From NCBI GenBank assembly GCA_947176425.1, contig CAMWQV010000130.1, positions 1 through 6,279 on the forward strand: a DNA stretch of 6,279 bases, given 5' to 3'. This document shows positions 1 through 5,960 of this stretch, in pieces. Positions within the stretch are counted from its first letter, which is position 1. Every line of letters starts with the position of its first letter. This DNA comes from an uncultured Clostridia bacterium. Lineage in GTDB: Bacteria > Bacillota > Clostridia > Oscillospirales > Oscillospiraceae. The notes under the pieces were generated by a model. The model had not been told where the DNA came from. It saw only the letters and a list, made by a program, of their open reading frames with translations, and ran no database searches. The position numbers were made by a program, and so were the translations under genes.

Positions 1-30
1 CGGCTGCTGGACTTATACTACGCGCAATAG
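1..30 (+). CDS. 3' end of an upstream gene, possibly the PrgI-family transfer protein
   Basis: Frame 1 reads RLLDLYYAQ followed by a TAG stop at 28-30. Only nine codons are present, so coding status and identity rest mainly on position. In Tn1549/CTn-type elements the gene just upstream of virB4 usually encodes a small PrgI-like membrane protein of the mating channel. The residues themselves are not diagnostic. The next gene begins about 50 bases downstream without a clear terminator between, consistent with one transfer operon. Confidence 0.35.
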   Translation, partial: RLLDLYYAQ

Positions 31-79
31 GTAAAAACAGAAATCTTTGACAATTACGATGGGGAAAGTTGTGTGGAAA

Positions 80-1918
80 ATGGGTAAAAAAGCAAAAAAG
101 AAAGCACGGCAGGAGTATCAGCCGAAGGATTTCCTGGACCAGATCGCACCGGCGGCGGTCAAGTTCAATACGGACCATTTCATTCTGGGCAGCGCCTACC
201 ACTGCACGCTGGCTCTGCGGGGCTATCCCACCAGTACGGAGGAGATGGCGCTCCTCAGCCGGTTGGGAGAACACAGCGGCGTCACGCTGCATATCTATAT
301 CCGGCTGGTTTCCGCTGCGGAGGAGGACAAGATCATCCACAACGCCACCAATAAAAACCGCCTGGACCGCAGCACCAACGACATGAAGCAGACGGTCACG
401 GCAGAAGCCAACCTGCAGGACGTGGCGGCTCTGATTACTTCCATGCACCGGAATCAGGAGCCGCTCCTCCACTGTGCGGTGTTTATTGAGCTGTCCGCAA
501 AAGACTCCGAGGCGCTGCGGGTGCTGCGGGACGAGGTGATGAGCGAACTGGTGCGCTCCAAGCTGAGCGCAGACCGGCTCCTGCTCCGCCAGCGGGACGG
601 CTTCCTCTCATCGAATCCGGCTGGCCGGAATACCTTCGGCGCAAAGTATGAACGGGTACTGCCTGCTTCCTCGGTGGCAAACCTGTACCCCTATAACTAC
701 TCCGGCAAGACGGACCCGCATGGTTTTTATATCGGCAAAGATAAATATGGGAGCAATGTCATTGTGGACCTGGACCGCAGGGCGGATGACAAGACCAACG
801 CCAGCATCCTTATCCTCGGCAATTCCGGTCAGGGGAAATCCTATCTTCTGAAATTGCTGGTGTGCAATCTTCTGGAATCCGGGAAGTCGGTGATTTGCCT
901 GGACCCGGAACATGAGATGGGAGAGCTGTGCGCCAATCTGGGCGGTTGTTTTGTGGACCTGATGAGCGGACAGTACCGCATCAATCCGCTGGAGCCGAAG
1001 GTGTGGGACGTGGACGAAGACGGCAGTGAGGGGGAAGATGAAGACGGCCTGGACACTCCCGCCGCTTTCCGCGAACGCTCCCGCCTCAGCCAGCACATCT
1101 CCTTCCTCAAAGACTTTTTCCGCTCCTACAAGGATTTTACAGACCGCCATATAGATACGATTGAGATCATGCTGGAGCGGCTGTACACCAAGTGGGGCAT
1201 CAACGACCACAGCAATTTTTCCGCCATGCGTCCTGCGGACTTTCCCATCCTGTCGGACCTCTATGCCGTGATCGAAGACGCCTACCAGAACTACGACAAG
1301 GAGCAGAATCCGCTCTATCCCGCCGAACTGCTTCAGGAGGTCCTGCTGGGTCTCCACTCCATGTGTCAGGGAGCGGAAAGTAAATTCTTCAACGGCGCGA
1401 CAAATATCACCACTTCCCGGTTCCAGGTTTTCGGCGTCAAGGGACTGCTGCAGGCCAGCGGCAGCGTCAAGAATGCGCTGCTGTTCAACGTGCTGTCCTT
1501 TCTCAGTGACAAGCTGCTGACAGAGGGAAACACCGTGGCCGTACTGGATGAGCTGTATCTGTTTCTCGCGAATCCGACCACCATTGAGTACATCCGCAAT
1601 TTTATGAAGCGTGTGCGGAAAAAGGACTCCGCCCTCCTGCTGGCGAGTCAGAATCTGGAGGACTTCACCATGCCGGGTGTGGCAGAGCTGACCAAGCCGC
1701 TGTTCTCAATTCCTACACATCAATTCCTGTTCAACGCCGGTTCTATTGACCGGCGGTTTTTTATGGACAATTTGCAGCTGGAAGAATCGGAATACGAGCT
1801 GATCCGCTACCCGCAGCGGGGTGTGTGCCTGTACAAGTGCGGCAATGAACGCTATCTGCTGGAGGTCCACGCACCAGTCTACAAAAAGAAGCTGTTCGGA
1901 ACAGCGGGGGGACGGTAA
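80..1918 (+). CDS. VirB4-like conjugal transfer ATPase (Tn1549 / CD1110-like)
   Basis: This is the energising ATPase of a type IV secretion (conjugation) channel, acting at the inner face of the membrane. Numbering from the ATG at 80 (612 residues), the Walker A motif GNSGQGKS is at 247-254, the Walker B segment ending in D490-E491 lies in VAVLDELYLFL, and a conserved ASQNLEDF motif follows with Q524. The N-terminal part (KARQEYQPKDFLDQIAP, then the TLALRGYPTS segment) matches my memory of the VirB4 proteins of clostridial conjugative transposons. A very acidic stretch (about residues 309-325) lies between the Walker A region and the helical part. The start is uncertain. The frame is open back to a TTG at 47 and an ATG at 59, and no candidate has a convincing ribosome site. 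I chose 80 because MGKK followed by a lysine-rich run is the family-like N-terminus. The stop overlaps an ATG (TAATG, 1916-1920). Confidence 0.9.
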   Translation: MGKKAKKKARQEYQPKDFLDQIAPAAVKFNTDHFILGSAYHCTLALRGYPTSTEEMALLSRLGEHSGVTLHIYIRLVSAAEEDKIIHNATNKNRLDRSTNDMKQTVTAEANLQDVAALITSMHRNQEPLLHCAVFIELSAKDSEALRVLRDEVMSELVRSKLSADRLLLRQRDGFLSSNPAGRNTFGAKYERVLPASSVANLYPYNYSGKTDPHGFYIGKDKYGSNVIVDLDRRADDKTNASILILGNSGQGKSYLLKLLVCNLLESGKSVICLDPEHEMGELCANLGGCFVDLMSGQYRINPLEPKVWDVDEDGSEGEDEDGLDTPAAFRERSRLSQHISFLKDFFRSYKDFTDRHIDTIEIMLERLYTKWGINDHSNFSAMRPADFPILSDLYAVIEDAYQNYDKEQNPLYPAELLQEVLLGLHSMCQGAESKFFNGATNITTSRFQVFGVKGLLQASGSVKNALLFNVLSFLSDKLLTEGNTVAVLDELYLFLANPTTIEYIRNFMKRVRKKDSALLLASQNLEDFTMPGVAELTKPLFSIPTHQFLFNAGSIDRRFFMDNLQLEESEYELIRYPQRGVCLYKCGNERYLLEVHAPVYKKKLFGTAGGR

Positions 1919-1939
1919 TGGAGAGAGAATTCCGGGTTG

Positions 1940-2962
1940 TCAGGTCTGTTGGTGATGCATGGAGGCTACCTGACACTCTGGGCACACCTCCACATAGCAG
2001 TTGCCCTCCATAAAGTCCAGCATCTCCCACGAAAGCTTGGCCACAAGCTTCATGGGCTTGCCGCAGTCAGGACAAGGGGTGTACTCCCAGTCCTGAATCC
2101 AGAAGGGGAAGCCGCCAATCGTGCTGACCTTGTTCCAGTCCGCCCCATAGAAGAGGGGGGCTGGCTGACTGGCCAGTACATAGGGGTTATCCCCTATTTG
2201 ATCTACATCCTCGTCCTCCATGGCATCCTCACAGCCGTCCTCATAGGGGAAAATGGGGATGCTGCCTCCGTCCAGCGTAAAACGGGAGTAGGACGGGTTG
2301 GCCCAGGGAATGCAGCCAAGGCAGGCGGTGGCGGTGAATATGCCGTCTATCCCCAAAAAGCGCAGGCGTTTGTCCCGACCGTCCAGCACCAGAAAGTCCG
2401 ACAGTCTGCCGCCGCACTCCGGGCATCGGTCTTTCCGGGGACGGAAAATATGGGCAGCACCGTCCTGGGTCCGGTTCCCCTTGATGAGGGGATAGCAGGT
2501 ATCGAAGTTCAGCTGCCGCCGCTTCCCGGCCTTGTCAAAGGTCCAGCCGCCGCACTGGGCGTACACCGAGGGATCTACATACAGCTTTTCACGCCAGGGA
2601 CGGGGGTGCTGCTCCAGATCATAGAGTGTCTCCAGAGCCTTATCGTCCCCCTGCATGGCCAGACAGCACATCAGATTTCCTGCCGTCCGGGGGTCCTCTG
2701 TCTCCAGCAGCTTGGCAATTAAGCCGTTGCGCACGTCCTCCGGGGCGTGGTAATAGATCTCGCTGGGGCGATATACTTCCTTCTCCAAGGCCGCTCTAGC
2801 CAGCTCCGAGGAGAAGACGCCATGGACATTGATAAGTCCCTTCAAATCTTTGTCCCACCAGTCGTCGTTCAAACGCTCCACATGGTCGATGAGGTCCTGT
2901 AATTTTGCCTGAACCTGCTCCGGGGTCCAATCCTTGGGCGGGATATATGGGGATTTAGTCAT
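1940..2962 (-). CDS. Zinc-ribbon protein with DUF1963/YwqG-like C-terminal region, on the opposite strand to the transfer genes
   Basis: A 340-residue predicted cytoplasmic protein of unknown function, without signal peptide or membrane segment. Residues 1-125 look helical, with a HEAT-like feel around 75-120 (EDVRNGLIAKLLE, then DDKALETLYDLEQH). Four CxxC pairs suggest two zinc ribbons: C180/C183 with C214/C217, and C297/C300 with C327/C330. The IGGFPFWIQDWE segment at 282-293, directly before the third CxxC, recalls the IGG-P-WIQ signature of DUF1963/YwqG proteins; this assignment is from memory and tentative. An acidic loop lies at 241-254. The start is well supported: ATG at 2962 with AAGGAG (plus-strand 2972-2977) 9-10 bases upstream and a sigma-A-type promoter behind it. 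It converges tail to tail on virB4 with a 21-base gap and no visible terminator. A long plus-strand reading frame over the same bases lacks these signals and family-like composition. Confidence 0.75.
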   Translation of the reverse strand: MTKSPYIPPKDWTPEQVQAKLQDLIDHVERLNDDWWDKDLKGLINVHGVFSSELARAALEKEVYRPSEIYYHAPEDVRNGLIAKLLETEDPRTAGNLMCCLAMQGDDKALETLYDLEQHPRPWREKLYVDPSVYAQCGGWTFDKAGKRRQLNFDTCYPLIKGNRTQDGAAHIFRPRKDRCPECGGRLSDFLVLDGRDKRLRFLGIDGIFTATACLGCIPWANPSYSRFTLDGGSIPIFPYEDGCEDAMEDEDVDQIGDNPYVLASQPAPLFYGADWNKVSTIGGFPFWIQDWEYTPCPDCGKPMKLVAKLSWEMLDFMEGNCYVEVCPECQVASMHHQQT

Positions 2963-3095
2963 TATTATCAGCTCCTTGCATGATGAGGAAATATTTAGTT
3001 CATATAGACCATTTCTACTACAAGTATTTTAAAGCATTATATCAACCTAAAAATTATTTGACAAGCTGTTTTGACGGGTAAGAAAGAGGGAAGCA
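2963..3095. other. Divergent AT-rich intergenic region
   Basis: This is the only sizeable non-coding gap in the window and is clearly richer in A and T than its flanks. It separates the reverse-strand zinc-ribbon gene from the forward cyclotransferase operon. A good reverse promoter is visible. For the forward direction there is a perfect TTGACA at 3058-3063, overlapping the reverse -35. The best -10 I can offer is TAAGAA at 3079-3084 with a short 15-base spacer, which is weak, so the forward operon may also depend on read-through. I see no tRNA, riboswitch or clear operator palindrome. Confidence 0.7.
3036..3064 (-). promoter_or_regulatory. Sigma-A-type promoter for the reverse-strand zinc-ribbon gene
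   Basis: Read on the minus strand, this is TTGTCA (plus 3059-3064), a 17-base spacer, then a perfect TATAAT (plus 3036-3041). Transcription would begin near 3029 and give a leader of about 65 bases before the ATG at 2962. The -35 overlaps a TTGACA on the plus strand, so two polymerases would compete for the same bases if the forward promoter is real. Confidence 0.75.
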
Positions 3096-3566
3096 ATGAA
3101 CAACAAAATTTTTTATGCCGCATATGGAATCAATCTGGACACAGCGCATATGTCCATCCGCTGTCCCGGCGCGGAAGTGTATGGGAAAGCGGAGCTGAAA
3201 GATCATGAGCTGGTATTCCGCGGCAATCCGAAACGGGCTGAGGCGACCGTAGAACCCCAGACCGGCAGTACCGTCCCTGTTCTGCTTTGGAAAATTTCCA
3301 GCCAGAATGAGAAATCGCTGGACCAGTATACCGGCTGGCCCGTTTGCTACAGAAAATGGATGATGGAATTCGAGACGGAAAACCGGACCGTCTCCGCCAT
3401 GATCTATGTGATGACGCCGGGAAATTTACCCGGTTATCCCTCCTGGCAGTATTTTGATTCCCTGGCGGCAAGTTATCTGGAGTGCGGCTTTGATCCTGCC
3501 GTCCTGGGCAGGGCAATGGACCGCAGCGGCGAGCTGATGCGGCTGGCCGGGCTGTGCAGAAATTGA
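3096..3566 (+). CDS. Gamma-glutamylcyclotransferase (AIG2/GGCT-fold)-like protein, copy 1, likely catalytically inactive
   Basis: A 156-residue predicted cytoplasmic protein. The N-terminal FYAAYGINL corresponds to the family substrate-loop motif YGSN, with Ile at position 12 in place of Ser. Further family wording follows: CPGAEVYGKAELKDHELVF (23-41), VPVLLWKIS (60-68), then LDQYTGWP (75-82). In active GGCT/AIG2 proteins the last motif is normally LD-x-x-EG with Glu as the acid/base; here that position is Thr79. Both changes argue against normal cyclotransferase chemistry. The start has AGAGGG 5-6 bases upstream. It is the first gene of a forward operon, 15 bases before the next gene, and about 65% identical by hand alignment to the gene at 4069. 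Family assignment is firm; function is not known. Confidence 0.85.
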   Translation: MNNKIFYAAYGINLDTAHMSIRCPGAEVYGKAELKDHELVFRGNPKRAEATVEPQTGSTVPVLLWKISSQNEKSLDQYTGWPVCYRKWMMEFETENRTVSAMIYVMTPGNLPGYPSWQYFDSLAASYLECGFDPAVLGRAMDRSGELMRLAGLCRN

Positions 3567-3581
3567 AAGGAAGACAAAATT

Positions 3582-4034
3582 ATGAATACATTTGATAAGC
3601 TCAGAGAGAAAAAGCAGACCGTCATTGACGACATCCGGGCTTCCATCCGTTACACCCCGAACCGTGAGACGGACCTCCTGGCGTTTATGTGCCTGTACAT
3701 CAAATCGGATACCGAACAGCGTGTAGAAATCCTGACCCACGTGCGGCAGTGTATGGATGGTGAGCCCTACCCCAATCCCTATCAGGAGGAGTTCGGCTAC
3801 ACCGAGGCGGATGTGGACAGCATCGACCGGCTGCTGGAAGAATACCTGGACCGGCTCCAGTCCGGAGTGGAAAATCCCAGAGAAGAATCTGAGACGGTGT
3901 CAGAGCGGATCAGCCAAATTAACGAAGCGTGTTCCGGCAGTATGCTGGACGACTGGCGGTATGAGCGGCTGCACGGCGTGATCAACGGCGCTGTGGAATT
4001 GGCGGAGGCGCGCTGTCTTACAAGCCGGAATTGA
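3582..4034 (+). CDS. Hypothetical alpha-helical protein between the two cyclotransferase-like genes
   Basis: I do not recognise this 150-residue protein. It is rich in Glu, Asp and Arg, has no signal peptide or membrane segment, and its predicted character is mostly helical: an amphipathic N-terminal helix (about 3-22), a middle segment DLLAFMCLYI (31-40), and a long charged helix DSIDRLLEEYLDRLQ (79-93) that could form a coiled coil. The C-terminal part contains LDDWRYERLHGVINGAVELAEAR (122-144). Cysteines are few and unpaired, so no metal site is evident. The ATG at 3582 is preceded by AAAGGAAG about 9-10 bases upstream. It starts 15 bases after copy 1 and ends 34 bases before copy 2, so it is very likely co-transcribed with both. 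The position suggests a partner or regulator of those proteins, which is inference only. Confidence 0.8.
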   Translation: MNTFDKLREKKQTVIDDIRASIRYTPNRETDLLAFMCLYIKSDTEQRVEILTHVRQCMDGEPYPNPYQEEFGYTEADVDSIDRLLEEYLDRLQSGVENPREESETVSERISQINEACSGSMLDDWRYERLHGVINGAVELAEARCLTSRN

Positions 4035-4054
4035 GCTGATGCGGTATGGATCTC

Positions 4055-4060
4055 AGGGAG
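4055..4060 (+). promoter_or_regulatory. Ribosome binding site that sets the start of cyclotransferase-like copy 2
   Basis: AGGGAG lies 8 bases before the ATG at 4069. The same frame is open to an ATG at 4039, but that codon has no ribosome site, and starting at 4069 gives an N-terminus (MEKKMYAAYGSN) that aligns with copy 1. Confidence 0.75.
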
Positions 4061-4068
4061 CAGATACG

Positions 4069-4551
4069 ATGGAGAAAAAAATGTATGCCGCTTACGGGAG
4101 CAATCTGCATACGGCGCAGATGTCTGTCCGCTGCCCGGACGCGGAGGTCTATGGAAAAGCGGAACTGAAGGATTACGAGCTGGTGTTTCGGAAGAACCCC
4201 AAATATGCTGTGGCCAACATGGAACCCAGAGTGGGCAGCGCCGTTCCTGTCCTGCTCTGGAAAATCTCCCGGCAGGATGAAGCGGCCCTGGACCAGTATG
4301 ACAGCTGGCCGGCTCTGTACCAAAAAGAGACGATGCGCTTTCAGATGGGGGAGCGGACCGTACCGGCAATGGTCTACACCATGACAGCCCGTCATCTGCC
4401 TGGTATTCCCTTGTGGTCCTACATTCGGACCCTTGCGGCGGGATACCGGGAGTGCGGCTTTGATGTGGCGGTACTGAAAACCGCACTGGACCGCAGTGAG
4501 GAACTGCTGCGTCAGGAACAGCCGGACGGACAGTTTGTACTGGAATTTTGA
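4069..4551 (+). CDS. Gamma-glutamylcyclotransferase (AIG2/GGCT-fold)-like protein, copy 2, altered catalytic site
   Basis: A 160-residue paralogue of the gene at 3096. It keeps the canonical substrate-loop motif YGSN (residues 9-12), RCPDAEVYGKAELKDYELVF (21-40) and VPVLLWKIS (59-67). At the catalytic motif it reads LDQYDSWP (74-81): Asp78 stands where Glu is expected and Ser79 replaces the following Gly. Asp could in principle retain weak acid/base activity, so this copy is less clearly dead than copy 1. The C-terminus is longer and differs (RQEQPDGQFVLEF). Family members make 5-oxoproline from gamma-glutamyl compounds; that activity is doubtful here. The next gene's start lies 23 bases downstream, with its ribosome site between. 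Confidence 0.85.
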   Translation: MEKKMYAAYGSNLHTAQMSVRCPDAEVYGKAELKDYELVFRKNPKYAVANMEPRVGSAVPVLLWKISRQDEAALDQYDSWPALYQKETMRFQMGERTVPAMVYTMTARHLPGIPLWSYIRTLAAGYRECGFDVAVLKTALDRSEELLRQEQPDGQFVLEF

Positions 4552-4558
4552 ACGGCGG

Positions 4559-4565
4559 AAAGGAG
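4559..4565 (+). promoter_or_regulatory. Ribosome binding site that sets the start of the ankyrin-like gene
   Basis: AAAGGAG ends 9 bases before the ATG at 4575. Alternative in-frame TTG (4548) lies upstream of this site and an out-of-frame ATG at 4568 is too close to it, so 4575 is the best start. Confidence 0.75.
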
Positions 4566-4574
4566 CCATGCAGT

Positions 4575-5960
4575 ATGGATATTATAGAGCTGGAGAGGTG
4601 GAAGCCCTCCCAATCAGACCCGCGTCTCAGAGAATATGACGGGCAGCGCACAGGGCTGGAAGTGTTCCATGAACTGAAATACCGTCTGGAGAGTATGGGG
4701 TATCTGCCGGATGAGTATTTTGAAATCGGCTTTGACTGGAGTGAGGGACAGGAGATTCCCAAAGGCGCGGACATTTTCTGTACCACCGACTACGGCGAGA
4801 GCGAGGGCGTATACCTGGACGTGTACCTCAAATGGTATGAAGACCACAAGCCCGTCACAAAATCTTTTATCACCGGCAAGACTTTGGGGGAGAACGGAAA
4901 CGACATGGACAGGATGTTCCTGATCTCCTCCGCCATCACAAAAGCGTTCCACGGAGATCATGCTGCCCATGCCCGGTTTATGCGGATAGACGGTCAGGAG
5001 GATACCGGCGGTGCAGTGCTGCACCTGAGTCTGAAGGAGCAGCTCGCCCTTACCGATATCCTGAAAAACCGGATGAAGCAGTTAGGCCAGCAGGGACAGG
5101 ATACCTCAGCTGTGGAACAACTCCTGCGGCGGGTGACCGGTACCGGTATGCAGGAAGCGGACCTGCAACTCAGCGATTACCAAAAGGCGCAGGTGGCAAT
5201 CCGTGACGGCGATGTGAACGCATTCAAAGAACACGCCGCCAAAGTACCGGAGAGCGCTGACAGCCTGCTGATCGAGGCAGCGGGAAGACCGGGGATTGCG
5301 GGCAGGGAGCTGACAGTCGCGGCGCTGTCGGACAGAAAAGACATTGACTATGAGGTCTACTGTGCCGCCTGCAAAAAGTCAATCGATATCTGCGACACGG
5401 AGAAGTCGCTGTTCCTGGTGCAGTGGGCGGAACACTGCGTACCCAATCTGGAGCCGTCCTTTTATGGCGAGATGGCGCAGTACCACTATTGGGAAAACCC
5501 GGCGCTTTCCAGGACAATTATCGGCGTATGTACTCCTGAGCAGATCGCCGCCGCGCCGTCCTCTCTCCTGTACGCAGTTGTGATGCAGCCCGACTTCCGC
5601 ACAGCCAGAGGTCTGGTAGAGAAAGGAATTTCAGGTGGAGAGAACTCGTGGCGGATTCTCCACTCGCTGACATACGAAAATCGAAACAGCTGGATGGCGG
5701 AAAGTCTCCTGCAGCAGCGGATGTGGGTTGATCCAGAGGACTACTACGCCATGCGATCCTGTATCGAAAACAACGCTGTGGATGTGGCGAAACAGCTGCT
5801 GAAAAACGGGATGGACTACGAAAAGTTTCAGGAGTGGGCGGAGACGCACTACTGGGGCGGCAGTCAGGAAACGCTTCAGGCCCTCTCCGATTATTGGCGG
5901 GAACTGAAAGTGCCTCAGCAGGAGGAAATCCCGGAACAGGGAGGGATGCGTTTTGTCTAG
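4575..5960 (+). CDS. Large protein with an uncharacterised N-terminal domain and degenerate ankyrin-like repeats
   Basis: A 461-residue predicted cytoplasmic protein; no signal peptide or membrane segment. Residues 1-150 form an unrecognised mixed domain (GFDWSEGQEIPKGADIF at 52-68, then GVYLDVYLKWYED at 78-90). Residues 151-195 are helical and charged. From about 201 onward the pattern is helix-turn-helix repeats. The clearest ankyrin-like units are at 329-352 (LLYAVVMQPDFRTARGLVEKG), 357-385 and 389-415 (YYAMRSCIENNAVDVAKQLL, then KNGMD), with a looser one at 201-223. The consensus TPLH is missing, so these are divergent repeats. Ankyrin-type solenoids bind proteins, so a partner-binding role is plausible but no partner is identified. 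It ends the cargo operon and overlaps the start of the cell-wall hydrolase gene by 8 bases, implying translational coupling. Confidence 0.75.
   Translation: MDIIELERWKPSQSDPRLREYDGQRTGLEVFHELKYRLESMGYLPDEYFEIGFDWSEGQEIPKGADIFCTTDYGESEGVYLDVYLKWYEDHKPVTKSFITGKTLGENGNDMDRMFLISSAITKAFHGDHAAHARFMRIDGQEDTGGAVLHLSLKEQLALTDILKNRMKQLGQQGQDTSAVEQLLRRVTGTGMQEADLQLSDYQKAQVAIRDGDVNAFKEHAAKVPESADSLLIEAAGRPGIAGRELTVAALSDRKDIDYEVYCAACKKSIDICDTEKSLFLVQWAEHCVPNLEPSFYGEMAQYHYWENPALSRTIIGVCTPEQIAAAPSSLLYAVVMQPDFRTARGLVEKGISGGENSWRILHSLTYENRNSWMAESLLQQRMWVDPEDYYAMRSCIENNAVDVAKQLLKNGMDYEKFQEWAETHYWGGSQETLQALSDYWRELKVPQQEEIPEQGGMRFV
5938..5944 (+). promoter_or_regulatory. Ribosome binding site that supports a TTG start for the hydrolase gene
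   Basis: AGGGAGG lies inside the last codons of the ankyrin-like gene, 8 bases before the TTG at 5953. Reading this frame upstream from 5953 there is no ATG or GTG before the TGA at 5905-5907, so TTG is the only supported start. Confidence 0.7.

Noticed and set aside
608..1357. Minus-strand open frame of 249 codons within virB4
   Set aside because: It lies wholly opposite the conserved VirB4 ATPase core, and has no recognisable motif.
1937..2722. Long plus-strand open frame (261 codons) opposite the zinc-ribbon gene
   Set aside because: It begins with TTG without a ribosome site, its translation shows no family motif, and the opposite strand has a promoter, ribosome site and paired CxxC motifs.
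2963..3095. Intergenic region as a small RNA, riboswitch or attachment site
   Set aside because: No convincing hairpin, terminator or repeat pair was seen; the promoter and leader of the reverse gene explain most of it.
3797..4786. Minus-strand open frame of 329 codons
   Set aside because: The translation is rich in Ser, Pro and Arg and it runs across three well-supported forward genes with their own ribosome sites; it is an antisense shadow.
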